Assembly: GCF_003863365.1 (NCBI RefSeq)
Contig: NZ_RQXT01000028.1
Coordinates: forward strand, 1 to 64,000
DNA: 64,000 bases
Source of the DNA: Mesorhizobium tamadayense
GTDB taxonomy: Bacteria; Pseudomonadota; Alphaproteobacteria; Rhizobiales; Rhizobiaceae
Direction of reading: 5' to 3'
Below the pieces are notes generated by a model, which was not told the origin of the DNA, made no database searches, and was given only the letters and a program-made list of their open reading frames with translations. The position numbers and the translations under genes were made by a program. This document shows, piece after piece, positions 8,669 through 17,222 of the stretch (its first letter is position 1; each line of letters starts with the position of its first letter).

Positions 8669-10585
8669 TCAGGCCGACTTCTTCTTCTCGTCGTCTTCGT
8701 CGATCTCCTCGAAGTCGGCGTCGACCACGTCCGAGTCCTTGGCGGCGTCCGCCTTGGCGTCGGCTTCGGCCGCTTCCTTCTGCGAGGCCTCGTACATGGC
8801 CTGGCCAAGCTTCATCGAAACTTCGGCGAGCGTCTGCGACTTGGCCTCAATGTCGGCCGCGTCGTCGCCCTCGGCAGCAGTCTTCAGCGCCGCAATCGCG
8901 TCGGAAATCGCCGTGCGGTCGGCCTCCGAGACCTTGTCGCCATAGTCCTTCAGCGACTTCTCAGACGAATGCACCAGCGATTCGGCCTGGTTGCGGGCCT
9001 CGACGAGGGCACGACGCTTCTTGTCGGCGTCGGCATTGGCCTCGGCGTCCTTCACCATCTTCTCGATGTCGGCGTCGGACAAGCCGCCCGAAGCCTGGAT
9101 GCGGATCTGGTGCTCCTTGCCGGTGCCCTTGTCCTTGGCCGAGACGTTGACAATGCCGTTGGCGTCGATGTCGAAGGTGACCTCGATCTGCGGCACGCCG
9201 CGCGGAGCCGGCGGAATGCCGACCAGGTCGAACTGGCCGAGCATCTTGTTGTCGGCCGCCATCTCGCGCTCGCCCTGGAAGACGCGGATGGTCACCGCCG
9301 ACTGCGAGTCCTCGGCGGTCGAGAACACCTGGCTCTTCTTGGTCGGGATGGTGGTATTGCGCTCGATCAGCCGGGTGAACACGCCGCCCAGCGTCTCGAT
9401 GCCGAGCGACAGCGGCGTCACGTCGAGCAGCAGCACGTCCTTGACGTCGCCCTGCAGCACGCCGGCCTGGATGGCAGCACCCAGCGCGACCACCTCATCC
9501 GGGTTGACGCCCTTGTGCGGCTCCTTGCCGAAGAACTGCTTCACGATCTCCTGGATCTTGGGCATGCGGGTCATGCCGCCGACCAGCACCACCTCGTCGA
9601 TCTCGCCCGCCTTCAGGCCGGCGTCCTTGAGCGCCGCCTTGCAGGGGTCGATCGTGCGCTGCACGAGATCCTCGACCAGGCTCTCGAACTTCGCCCGGGT
9701 GAGCTTCATCGTCAGGTGCTTCGGCCCGCTGGCGTCGGCGGTGATGAAGGGCAGGTTGATCTCTGTCTGCGTCGTCGACGACAGCTCGATCTTGGCCTTC
9801 TCTGCGGCTTCCTTCAGACGCTGCAAGGCGAGCTTGTCGGCCTTGAGGTCGATGCCCTGCTCCTTCTTGAACTCGGACGCCAGGTATTCGACCAGGCGCA
9901 TGTCGAAGTCCTCGCCGCCAAGGAAGGTGTCGCCGTTGGTCGACTTCACCTCGAAGACGCCGTCGCCGATCTCCAGCACGGAAATATCGAAGGTGCCGCC
10001 GCCAAGGTCATAGACGGCGATGGTCTTGCCTTCCTTCTTGTCGAGGCCATAGGCGAGCGCGGCGGCCGTCGGCTCGTTGATGATGCGCAGCACCTCGAGG
10101 CCGGCGATCTTGCCTGCGTCCTTGGTCGCCTGGCGCTGGGCGTCGTTGAAATAGGCCGGAACGGTGATGACCGCCTTCTCGACCTTCTCGCCGAGATAGG
10201 CTTCCGCCGTTTCCTTCATCTTCTGCAGGATCATGGCCGAGATCTGGCTGGGCGACAGCTTCTTGCCGCCGGCCTCGACCCAGGCATCGCCGTTGTCGCC
10301 CTTGACGATCTTGTAGGGGACAAGCTTCTTGTCCTTTTCCGTCACCGGATCCTCATAGCGGCGGCCGATCAGGCGCTTGACCGCGAAGATGGTGTTTTCA
10401 GGATTGGTCACCGCCTGGCGCTTGGCCGGCTGGCCGATGAGGCGCTCGCCGTCGCCGCTGATAGCGACGATCGAAGGGGTCGTTCGCGCGCCTTCAGCGT
10501 TCTCGATGACCTTTGAATCCTTGCCGTCCATGATGGCGACGCAGGAATTAGTGGTTCCGAGGTCGATACCGATTACTTTTGCCAT
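8669..10585 (-). CDS. dnaK: Chaperone protein DnaK (Hsp70)
   Basis: ATP-dependent Hsp70 chaperone of 638 residues. The ATPase domain opens with IGIDLGTTNSCVAIMDG; the family phosphate-2 (IAVYDLGGGTFDISVLE) and adenosine (VVLVGGMTRMPKIQ) signatures are present, and the linker DVLLLDVTPLSLGIET is intact. The C-terminal lid ends in an acidic, lysine-capped tail. Upstream lies a RpoH-type promoter, so heat induction is expected. A long open frame on the opposite strand here is a codon-bias shadow. Confidence 0.99.
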   Translation of the reverse strand: MAKVIGIDLGTTNSCVAIMDGKDSKVIENAEGARTTPSIVAISGDGERLIGQPAKRQAVTNPENTIFAVKRLIGRRYEDPVTEKDKKLVPYKIVKGDNGDAWVEAGGKKLSPSQISAMILQKMKETAEAYLGEKVEKAVITVPAYFNDAQRQATKDAGKIAGLEVLRIINEPTAAALAYGLDKKEGKTIAVYDLGGGTFDISVLEIGDGVFEVKSTNGDTFLGGEDFDMRLVEYLASEFKKEQGIDLKADKLALQRLKEAAEKAKIELSSTTQTEINLPFITADASGPKHLTMKLTRAKFESLVEDLVQRTIDPCKAALKDAGLKAGEIDEVVLVGGMTRMPKIQEIVKQFFGKEPHKGVNPDEVVALGAAIQAGVLQGDVKDVLLLDVTPLSLGIETLGGVFTRLIERNTTIPTKKSQVFSTAEDSQSAVTIRVFQGEREMAADNKMLGQFDLVGIPPAPRGVPQIEVTFDIDANGIVNVSAKDKGTGKEHQIRIQASGGLSDADIEKMVKDAEANADADKKRRALVEARNQAESLVHSSEKSLKDYGDKVSEADRTAISDAIAALKTAAEGDDAADIEAKSQTLAEVSMKLGQAMYEASQKEAAEADAKADAAKDSDVVDADFEEIDEDDEKKKSA

Positions 10586-10702
10586 TGTTCTAGTCTCTCC
10601 TCTAAGCAGGCTCTCAGGACCCTGATAAGGCGTTCCGACGAAAGCCCCTGTTCACAAGAAATTCCGCCACGGTCCCCGGTTCTAAAGGCCGGACGGCTGG
10701 CG

Positions 10703-10734
10703 CGTATATAAGAACAGGCGGCACGGGGCGCAAG
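10703..10734 (-). promoter_or_regulatory. RpoH (sigma-32) promoter of dnaK
   Basis: Read on the minus strand, CTTG is followed by 18 nt and then CTTATATA. This matches the alphaproteobacterial heat-shock promoter pattern CTTG-N17/18-CYTATNT. It lies about 120 nt upstream of the dnaK start. No CIRCE-type repeat was seen, which fits RpoH rather than HrcA control of this gene. Confidence 0.8.
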
Positions 10735-11069
10735 CATTCTGCGCAAGGTGGCTGCTATCCGGCAGGGGCTCGGGAAACGGACAGGCCCGTCATAAGCCGG
10801 GGTCGAACCGGATTTGCCCTATCTAATTGTCCAGGCAGGCTTTTTCCCGAACGTAACATCGTCGTCATACGTCAGTCGCATGTCGGGCGGGGGGAAGCTT
10901 TGCCCTGGGGGCGTGACTTAGGGTCGCGAATAGGTCCGAAAACATCTTTTGCCGTCATGTGGCCGGCAATCAGCCGGCGGAGACAATGGAACGCTTGGCA
11001 AGAGAGGCATGCGGGACTACGAATAAGGCGAGATGCGGCAAATCGCTGGCACGAGCGCCGGCTTGGATC

Positions 11070-11690
11070 ATGCGCGCGAAATCGATCCTGATCATGGTAT
11101 TTGCCGGGATGCTCGCATTCTCCGGATGTACCGTCGGCGGCGGGCTGCAGAGTTCTCCCTTAGCCTATGGGGGCTTCACCGACGCTGGTTTCCGCATTCC
11201 GCCGGTTCCGATCTACAAGGTCGACCAAAAATTCCATCGGCAGACAGTGCCCTATGCGACCGACGAGGCGCCCGGCACCATCATTGTCGATACAGGAGCG
11301 AAATTCCTCTACTACGTGCTTGGAGACGGTCAGGCGCTACGCTACGGCATCGGCGTCGGCAAGGCGGGCTTCGAGTGGCATGGCACCGCCCACGTCGAGA
11401 GGAAGCGCGAATGGCCGGATTGGAGCGCGCCGTCGGCGATGATGGTGCGCGAGCGCAACCGGGGCCACATCATACCGGCCCATATGGAAGGCGGACTTAT
11501 GAACCCGCTCGGCGCGCGGGCGCTCTATCTCTACAATGAGAAGGGTGACACGGGATATCGCCTGCACGGTAGCCCCGAATGGTGGTCCATCGGCAAGGCC
11601 GTGTCGGCGGGCTGCATTCGCCTCATGAACCAGGACATCATCGATCTCTACGACCGCGCCCCAATCGGCACCAAGGTGATCGTTATTTAG
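11070..11690 (+). CDS. Lipoprotein L,D-transpeptidase (YkuD/ErfK family)
   Basis: Forms 3-3 peptidoglycan cross-links or attaches proteins to peptidoglycan in the periplasm. The 206-residue product starts with a lipoprotein signal (LAFSGC lipobox near residue 18). The YkuD catalytic motif is clear: HG in GYRLHGSPEWWSIG and the nucleophile cysteine in SAGCIRLMNQD. The ATG at 11070 is chosen because it directly precedes the signal peptide; no strong ribosome site is visible. The single-gene unit sits between the dnaK promoter region and a repeat remnant. Confidence 0.9.
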   Translation: MRAKSILIMVFAGMLAFSGCTVGGGLQSSPLAYGGFTDAGFRIPPVPIYKVDQKFHRQTVPYATDEAPGTIIVDTGAKFLYYVLGDGQALRYGIGVGKAGFEWHGTAHVERKREWPDWSAPSAMMVRERNRGHIIPAHMEGGLMNPLGARALYLYNEKGDTGYRLHGSPEWWSIGKAVSAGCIRLMNQDIIDLYDRAPIGTKVIVI

Positions 11691-11720
11691 AGCAACTCCA
11701 AGAAAAGTGTGCCTTTTGCG
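11690..11720. repeat. Degenerate half of a RIME-like repeat
   Basis: The sequence AGCAACTCCAAGAAAAGTGT resembles the left half of the repeat whose better copies lie at 38208-38270, 41263-41323 and 48427-48540 (GCAATTCCAGGAAA...). It starts directly after the stop codon of the L,D-transpeptidase gene. The right half is not recognisable. Confidence 0.5.
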
Positions 11721-11769
11721 CCGGCAATCACCAACGCTCCCTCCTGCAGCACGGTTTTCGGGTCGGGCC

Positions 11770-12768
11770 TCAAGCCGCTTGCGACAGCGATCTGTGCGCG
11801 TCCGCCAAGATTTCGAAGGAGCGCACCCGCGCCGCGTGGTCGAAGATTTGCGCCGTCACCATCAATTCGTCGGCGCCGGTGCGGCGCGCGAAGGCGTCGA
11901 TGCCTTGGCGGACCGTTTCCGGCGAACCGACGACGGCGCAGGAGAGCGCCTGGGCAAGCATGGTCTTGGCGACCGGATCGAGGTCGCGGTCGTAGTTCTC
12001 GACCGGCGGCGGCAATTGCCCGGGCCGGCCGCTGCGCAGATTGACGAAAGCCTGCTGCAGCGAGGTGAACAAAAGCTTCGCCTCGGCGTCGGTGGGTGCG
12101 GCAAAGACATTGAGGCCCAGCATCACATAGGGCTTGTCGAGCCCAGCCGACGGCTGGAAACGCGTGCGATAGACCTCCAGCGCGTGGTCGAGCTCGGCCG
12201 GCGCGAAATGCGAGGCGAACGCGTAGGGCAGGCCAAGCAGTGCCGCAAGCTGCGCGCCATAGAGGCTGGAGCCCAGGATCCAGACCGGCACGTGCTGCCC
12301 TTCGCCTGGCACCGCGCGGATGCGCTGTCCATCCTCGGCCGGTTGGAAATAACCCATCAGCTCGACCACATCCTGGGGGAAGTTGTCGCTGGCCTCAAGA
12401 TTGCGGCGAAGCGCCCGCGCCGTCATCATGTCGGTGCCCGGCGCGCGGCCGAGGCCGAGGTCGATGCGGCCCGGATGAAGCGCGTTGAGCGTGCCGAACT
12501 GCTCGGCGATCACCAGCGGAGCATGATTGGGCAGCATGATGCCGCCGGCGCCGACGCGGATGGTCTTGGTGCCGCCCGCCACATGGGCGATGACAACGGA
12601 AGTCGCCGCGCTGGCGATGCCCGGCATGTTGTGGTGCTCGGCGAGCCAGTAGCGCTTGTAGCCCAGCCGCTCGGCATGGCGGGCAAGGTCGAGCGAGTTG
12701 GCGAGCGACTGCGAGGCATTGCTGCCGAAGGTTATCGGCGACAGGTCGAGAACCGAAAGGGCCGTCAT
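11770..12768 (-). CDS. LLM-class flavin-dependent oxidoreductase
   Basis: A 332-residue luciferase-like monooxygenase of the MsnO8-like group: SVLDLSPITFG at the start, ARHAERLGYKRYWLAEHHN, then IRVGAGGIMLPNHAPL and DLGLGRAPGTD. These enzymes use reduced flavin to oxidise small organic molecules; the substrate is unknown. The gene starts 3 nt after the stop of the N-acetyltransferase gene on the same strand, so the two are probably co-transcribed. Confidence 0.85.
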   Translation of the reverse strand: MTALSVLDLSPITFGSNASQSLANSLDLARHAERLGYKRYWLAEHHNMPGIASAATSVVIAHVAGGTKTIRVGAGGIMLPNHAPLVIAEQFGTLNALHPGRIDLGLGRAPGTDMMTARALRRNLEASDNFPQDVVELMGYFQPAEDGQRIRAVPGEGQHVPVWILGSSLYGAQLAALLGLPYAFASHFAPAELDHALEVYRTRFQPSAGLDKPYVMLGLNVFAAPTDAEAKLLFTSLQQAFVNLRSGRPGQLPPPVENYDRDLDPVAKTMLAQALSCAVVGSPETVRQGIDAFARRTGADELMVTAQIFDHAARVRSFEILADAHRSLSQAA

Positions 12769-12771
12769 TGA

Positions 12772-13593
12772 TCAGGTCTCCACGATTTGCTTCTGCCGCA
12801 GCCTCGCCTCGAAGGCGGCGCGGTCGGGGATGATGATGGCGAACTGGCTCTCCAGCACGTCGGCGAGTTCGGCAGCCGTTGCGATTTCCCGCTGCTCGGT
12901 GCGCCCGCCAACGTGATGCGTCGACAACCGGTTGTTGCGCAGCGCGTAGCGCCGGTCGGGCATGGCGCGCGCCGCGACCAGGGTCGATAGGAAATGCGAG
13001 CTCGGATGCGTCGACAGGAAATGGCTGCTCACCTGATAATCGACCTCGTAGGCCCGATGCATGTCGAAGCGGTAGAGCGTGCGCCAATCACCGCCGATAT
13101 TGGCTTGCAGCCGGAAATGATCGGCCCCCTCGACGATGCGGAACATCTCATGCGGCGTCTGCTGCTCGCGATCCGGCTCCAGCAGCAGCGGCGCCGTCAG
13201 CGTCAGGCCGCCGAAGCCGACGTCGGCGATCCAGGTTTTTCCATCGAGCTCGACGCGCAGCAGCATGTGGCTGCGCGCCGTGATGGCGTCGTCCGGTTGG
13301 CCCCACAGCACGCGGGCGGCGAGCCCGCTGACGGTGAAGCCCAGCGCTTCAAGCGCATGCTTGAAGATCAGATTGTGCTCGAAGCAATAGCCGCCGCGGC
13401 CGCGTTTGAAGACCTTATCCTGCAGCGAGGCGGAATCGAGCCCGACCGAAACGCCCATCAGCGCATCGATGTTCTCGAACGGGATCGCCTGCGGATGGGC
13501 GGCGTGCAGCGATTTGAGCGTGGCGAGCGAGCGGTCGGCCGGCCCGCCATAGCCGATGCGGGTGAAATAACCATCGAGATCGAAGTCGCTCAT
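12772..13593 (-). CDS. nat: Arylamine N-acetyltransferase
   Basis: Acetyl-CoA-dependent N-acetylation of arylamines or hydrazines. It has 273 residues, the family length, starting at MSDFDLDGYFTRIGY. The Cys-His-Asp triad is visible: Cys70 in RGGYCFEHN, His109 in SHMLLRVEL and Asp124 in WIADVGFG. The frame is open well upstream (to 14118), but that part lies over the permease gene and is not family-like. It precedes the luciferase-like oxidoreductase gene by 3 nt, which suggests a shared detoxification or catabolic unit. Confidence 0.9.
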   Translation of the reverse strand: MSDFDLDGYFTRIGYGGPADRSLATLKSLHAAHPQAIPFENIDALMGVSVGLDSASLQDKVFKRGRGGYCFEHNLIFKHALEALGFTVSGLAARVLWGQPDDAITARSHMLLRVELDGKTWIADVGFGGLTLTAPLLLEPDREQQTPHEMFRIVEGADHFRLQANIGGDWRTLYRFDMHRAYEVDYQVSSHFLSTHPSSHFLSTLVAARAMPDRRYALRNNRLSTHHVGGRTEQREIATAAELADVLESQFAIIIPDRAAFEARLRQKQIVET

Positions 13594-13679
13594 GCATGCA
13601 GGTCCGGCTTGACCGGACCGATATAGGCACTCGCCATGGGTGCCGCAAACAACCGACCGGACACGGGATTGGGCCAGCT

Positions 13680-14849
13680 TCAGGCGGCGGACTTGTGGTT
13701 GCTTTCGGCAGCCTCGTCGTCGATCGCCATGGTCTGCTGCGCGGCCAGGAAATTGCCGACATGGCTGAGCCCGTCGAAATGGTCGCAGAACACCTTGATG
13801 ACAACCAGCAGCGGCACCGCCATCAGCGCGCCGACGAAACCCCACAGCCATGACCAGAACGCGATGGCGATGAAGATCGCCACGGCATTGATCTCGAGGC
13901 GCCGGCCGACCACCGTCGGGGTCACGAACTGGCCCTCGACGATGTCGCACAACAAAACGAAAGCGGGCGCCAGCAGCGCGTAGGAGATCGTATCGAAGCT
14001 GATCAGCGCGATGACAGTGACCAGGAGGATAGTTATCAGCGCGCCGACATAGGGCAGAAAATTGAGGAGTGCCGCCGCGGCGCCCCAGACCATCGGATTG
14101 GGCATGCCGAGCCCCCACAGGCCGAGGCCGATAACCGTGCCGAGACCGGCATTGATGAGGGCGACGGTGAGCAGATAGTGCGAGATCTCCTGCTCGACAT
14201 CATAGACCACACGCAGCGCCCGCTTCTTCTCGGTGAAGTTGGGGAAGGACTGGACGATCTTCTCGTAGAACAAGGTGCCCGACGCCAGCAGGAACAGCGA
14301 CAGCACGAAGACGATGGTGATGCTGGTTCCCGCCGACAGGATATTGCTAGCTGCTGTGGACAGGACACCTGACGGCGCCACCGCGACTTTCTGCACGCCG
14401 GGTTCCTGCGCGGTCTCGGTCAGCGCTTCCAATTGGTGCGAGATCTCCATGATGCTTTCGAGCGGACGCTTGAACGGCGCCAGCCTCTCGGTCAGCCGGA
14501 GGCCGATCGACGAGCTGTTGTTGATGAGGTCGATGACCGGGCCGCTGAGCAGGTAACCGGCGCTGGCGAAAACGAAGACGGAGAGCAGCACCAGGAGCGT
14601 CGCGGAGACCACTTCCGAAATGCCGCGCTTGCGCAGGAAGCGCACGATCGGCGTCAGCGTCAGCGCCAACAGGAACGCAAGGATCACCGGCATGAAGAAG
14701 GCGCGAGCGAAATAAAGCGCGGCGACGGTCATCAGGATGAAGATGCCAATCATGAGCGATCGCATCAGCCGCAATTCGGCGCGTGCTCCGGCGCGCGAAT
14801 CCGGGCTTTCGGCAACGCTCGCGCCCGAAGCGGTCGTTTCGGCTTTCAT
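13680..14849 (-). CDS. AI-2E-family (PerM-type) membrane transporter
   Basis: A 389-residue membrane protein with about eight hydrophobic segments. The first pair is split by VILAFLLALTLTPIVRFLRK, and the C-terminal half has GVGAAAALLNFLPYVG-like and DIVEGQFVTPTVVGRRLEIN segments characteristic of the family. Members export autoinducer-2 or act as Na+/H+ antiporters; the substrate here is unknown. The ATG at 14849 is preferred over 14876 because GAGGGG lies 8-12 nt upstream. Confidence 0.85.
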   Translation of the reverse strand: MKAETTASGASVAESPDSRAGARAELRLMRSLMIGIFILMTVAALYFARAFFMPVILAFLLALTLTPIVRFLRKRGISEVVSATLLVLLSVFVFASAGYLLSGPVIDLINNSSSIGLRLTERLAPFKRPLESIMEISHQLEALTETAQEPGVQKVAVAPSGVLSTAASNILSAGTSITIVFVLSLFLLASGTLFYEKIVQSFPNFTEKKRALRVVYDVEQEISHYLLTVALINAGLGTVIGLGLWGLGMPNPMVWGAAAALLNFLPYVGALITILLVTVIALISFDTISYALLAPAFVLLCDIVEGQFVTPTVVGRRLEINAVAIFIAIAFWSWLWGFVGALMAVPLLVVIKVFCDHFDGLSHVGNFLAAQQTMAIDDEAAESNHKSAA

Positions 14850-14902
14850 CGGTTTCCCCTCGCGATCGTCGAGCAAAACGTGCTTGCCGCGCCAAGGTTC
14901 CG

Positions 14903-15997
14903 TTAGCCGGCGGTTATAGAAGGCCTCGGCCGTCGGACGGGCGCCGGCACTGCCGGCTCGGCCTTCGCCGCTTCCCTGCGCACGATCGGCGCCACCTTGG
15001 TGCCGTAGAGCTCGATCGCCTTCATGATCTTGGCGTGCGGCATGGTGCCGATCGCCATCTGCAAGAGGAAGCGGTCGTTGCCGAAGATCTTGTGCTGGGC
15101 GACGATCTTTTCCGCCACCTGCTCGGGATTGCCGACGAACAAGGCACCACCGGGACCCCGCGCGTGGTCGAAATGCGCCCGCGAGGTCGGCCCCCAGCCG
15201 CGTTCGCGGCCGATGCGGTTCATCACCTCAGCCTGCGGTGCGTAGAAATCGTCGGCCGCCTTCTCCGTGGTCTCGGCGATGAAGCCGTGCACGTTGAGGC
15301 TGGTGGCGAGTGTGGCGGGATCGTTGCCGGCGCGCCTGGCCGCCTCGCGATAGATCTCGAACAGCGGCGCGAAGCGTGCCGGCTCGCCGCCGATGATGGC
15401 AAGCGCAAGCGGCAGGCCGAGTGCGCCTGCGCGGGCCGCCGATTGCGGCGTGCCGCCGATCGCAATCCAGACCGGCAGCTTTTCCTGGAAGGGCCGCGGA
15501 TAGACGCCGCGGCCGTTGATCGGCGCGCGCAGCTTGCCCTGCCACGTCACCTTCACCTGGTCGCGGATGGCAAGCAGGAGATCGAGCTTCTCGGCGAAGA
15601 GCTCGTCATAGTCCTCGAGATTGTAGCCGAACAGCGGGAAGGATTCGATGAAGGAGCCGCGCCCGGCCATGATCTCGGCGCGGCCGCCGGACAGAAGGTC
15701 GAGTGTCGCGAATTGCTGGAAGACGCGCACCGGATCGTCGGAAGAGAGCACGGTGACCGCGCTGGTGAGCTTGATGCGCTTCGTCCGCTCCGCGGCAGCC
15801 GCAAGGGCAACGACCGGCGCCGAGGCCGCATAGTCGGGGCGGTGATGCTCGCCGAGGCCGAACACGTCGAGACCGACCTGGTCGGCCAGCTCGACCTCCT
15901 CGATCAGGTTGCGCAACCGTTCATGCGGTCCGATGGCGCCGGGGCCGGGTTCCGGGCTGACATCCGCGAAAGTATAGAGGCCGAGTTCCATTTTCAT
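14903..15997 (-). CDS. LLM-class flavin-dependent oxidoreductase (Atu2307-like)
   Basis: A 364-residue bacterial-luciferase-fold protein: MELGLYTFADVSPEPG, GLGEHHRPDYAASAPVVALA, and SAVTVLSSDDPVRVFQQFATLD, typical of the Atu2307/SP_0267 group. The reaction is unknown but is expected to need reduced FMN. The open frame extends to 16720, but the upstream part has no family character. The start at 15997 has AGGA upstream. This is the second luciferase-like gene within 4 kb, from a different subgroup than the one at 11770. Confidence 0.85.
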   Translation of the reverse strand: MKMELGLYTFADVSPEPGPGAIGPHERLRNLIEEVELADQVGLDVFGLGEHHRPDYAASAPVVALAAAAERTKRIKLTSAVTVLSSDDPVRVFQQFATLDLLSGGRAEIMAGRGSFIESFPLFGYNLEDYDELFAEKLDLLLAIRDQVKVTWQGKLRAPINGRGVYPRPFQEKLPVWIAIGGTPQSAARAGALGLPLALAIIGGEPARFAPLFEIYREAARRAGNDPATLATSLNVHGFIAETTEKAADDFYAPQAEVMNRIGRERGWGPTSRAHFDHARGPGGALFVGNPEQVAEKIVAQHKIFGNDRFLLQMAIGTMPHAKIMKAIELYGTKVAPIVRREAAKAEPAVPAPVRRPRPSITAG

Positions 15998-16210
15998 GCA
16001 TCCTGATGCCCTGCTTGGGCGTTGATCGTTGGCGCTAGAGGTAGCGATCGGCCTTGCGAGCCGCCAGAGGCGCGATTTGTGAACGGTGCATCGCCTTTCG
16101 TGACGTAGCCTCGCGGCAACAGTGCAGATTTTCATGGCTGGCATACCGTTTTGGCGCTTGAACTCATCGCTTTCGCGCGTATGTAAGCGTCGCGAATTGA
16201 CTTCAGGGAA

Positions 16211-16645
16211 GTGGACTTGGCTATCTACAGGGAAAAAGACATATTCGAACGGCGCAACGCCGCGAACGAGGCAAAGAAGGCGCTCCTGGAGCGCTTCAAG
16301 GCAAAGCCGGCGGCGGACGATCCAGAAGTGCTGGCGCGTCAGGCGGAACGCAAGGCGATTCTCGAGGCCCGTGCGATCCGCGAGGCCGAGAAGGCCAGGC
16401 TGAAGCAGGAGAAGCTGGCGCGCGAAGCGGCCGAGAAGGCAGAGCGCGAAGCCGCTGCGGAAGCGGCCCGCCGTGCCGCCGAAGAGGCGGCGGCTGCCGA
16501 GGCGAAGATCCGCGAGGCCGAAGAGACCGAGCGCATCGCCCGCGTGCTTGCTGAAGAGGCCGAGCGCAAGGCCAAGCGCGACGCGCGCTACGCCGCTCGC
16601 AAGGCTCGTACCGGCAGGGCGCCGCCGGGCTTCTCCGCCCGCTAA
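16211..16645 (+). CDS. DUF6481-family charged helical protein
   Basis: A 144-residue protein almost entirely Ala/Glu/Lys/Arg after residue 10, predicted to be one long helix or coiled coil, with the short conserved C-terminal motif RTGRAPPGFSAR. This pattern is known from small rhizobial proteins of DUF6481; their function is unknown. The start is GTG at 16211 with CAGGGA just upstream. It stands alone, convergent with sugE. Confidence 0.8.
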   Translation: MDLAIYREKDIFERRNAANEAKKALLERFKAKPAADDPEVLARQAERKAILEARAIREAEKARLKQEKLAREAAEKAEREAAAEAARRAAEEAAAAEAKIREAEETERIARVLAEEAERKAKRDARYAARKARTGRAPPGFSAR

Positions 16646-16670
16646 CGAAGGTTTCGTTCCATGATGTTGC

Positions 16671-16691
16671 AGGGCCGCCAGGGGCGGCCCT
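16671..16691. terminator. Hairpin between convergent genes
   Basis: A perfect 9-bp stem (AGGGCCGCC / GGCGGCCCT) with a 3-nt loop lies between the stop codons of the DUF6481 gene and sugE. There is no clear T run, so termination is probable but not certain, and it could serve both strands. Confidence 0.55.
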
Positions 16692-16709
16692 GAGCGCGTG
16701 CGTCCTGTG

Positions 16710-17024
16710 TCAGGCGACAAGTTTGAGCCCGACGATGCCGCAGACGATCAGGCCGATGCAGGCAAGCCGCACGACGCTCGCCGGTTCGCCGAGCAGCCAG
16801 ATGCCGAGCGCGGCCATGCCGACGGTGCCGATGCCCGTCCACACCGCATAGGCCGTGCCCACCGGCAGCGTCTTCAACGCCAGCCCGAGCAGGCCAAGGC
16901 TGACGACCATCGAGGCGACGGTTAGCACGGTCGGCAGCGGCTTCGAGAAACCATCGGTATATTTGAGGCCGATCGCCCAGCCAATCTCGAACAGGCCGGC
17001 GAAGAAGAGAAAGATCCAGGACAT
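16710..17024 (-). CDS. sugE: SMR-family exporter, SugE/Gdx type (guanidinium exporter)
   Basis: A 104-residue small multidrug resistance protein with four membrane helices, starting MSWIFLFFAGLFEIGWAIGL. The membrane-embedded Glu in helix 1 (FEIGWA) is the substrate/proton site, and KYTDGF and GTAYAVWTGIGTVG are SugE/Gdx landmarks. Gdx members exchange guanidinium for protons. The guanidine-II riboswitch directly upstream strongly supports that role over general quaternary-amine efflux. The start is set by GGAG at 17033-17036. Confidence 0.93.
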   Translation of the reverse strand: MSWIFLFFAGLFEIGWAIGLKYTDGFSKPLPTVLTVASMVVSLGLLGLALKTLPVGTAYAVWTGIGTVGMAALGIWLLGEPASVVRLACIGLIVCGIVGLKLVA

Positions 17025-17041
17025 CGCAAACGCTCCATCGA

Positions 17042-17067
17042 TCAAGCATCGAGCGCTCGATGCTTGA
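17042..17067. other. Perfect 26-bp palindrome in the sugE leader
   Basis: Bases 17042-17054 (TCAAGCATCGAGC) are followed at once by their exact reverse complement at 17055-17067. It sits between the riboswitch and the ribosome-binding site (17033-17036) of sugE. As RNA it would form an 11-bp stem with a GCGC loop; as DNA it could bind a dimeric regulator. It is not part of the known riboswitch consensus. Confidence 0.9.
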
Positions 17068-17069
17068 CG

Positions 17070-17118
17070 CGGCGGGTCGTCCCGGCCGGTTTTTCGGGGA
17101 AGCGAGGTCGTCCTCGCG
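17070..17118 (-). promoter_or_regulatory. Guanidine-II (mini-ykkC) riboswitch
   Basis: On the minus strand two hairpins each carry an ACGA loop closed by G-C pairs: GCGAGG-ACGA-CCTCGC at 17117-17102 and CGGG-ACGA-CCCG at 17084-17073. They are joined by a short linker. Paired ACGR-loop hairpins are the defining feature of the guanidine-II class, which typically precedes SMR exporters. The location about 50 nt ahead of the sugE start fits exactly. The class usually acts by exposing the ribosome site when guanidinium binds. Confidence 0.88.
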
Positions 17119-17222
17119 GCGCTGATATGGGGAGTTCTGGCCCCCGATCAACAAAACACCGGCAGCATTCGGCATGCCGCCGGTTCAAATCCGCATCGAG
17201 ACGGATCGGCCGCGCTGGCGGC

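Noticed and set aside
8465..10516. 683-codon open frame opposite dnaK
   Set aside because: It is antisense to a highly conserved gene, has no ribosome site or family content, and such frames arise from the strong G/C third-position bias.
17070..17118. ykkC (guanidine-I) riboswitch as an alternative
   Set aside because: The large conserved core of that class is absent; the two ACGA-loop hairpins fit guanidine-II instead.
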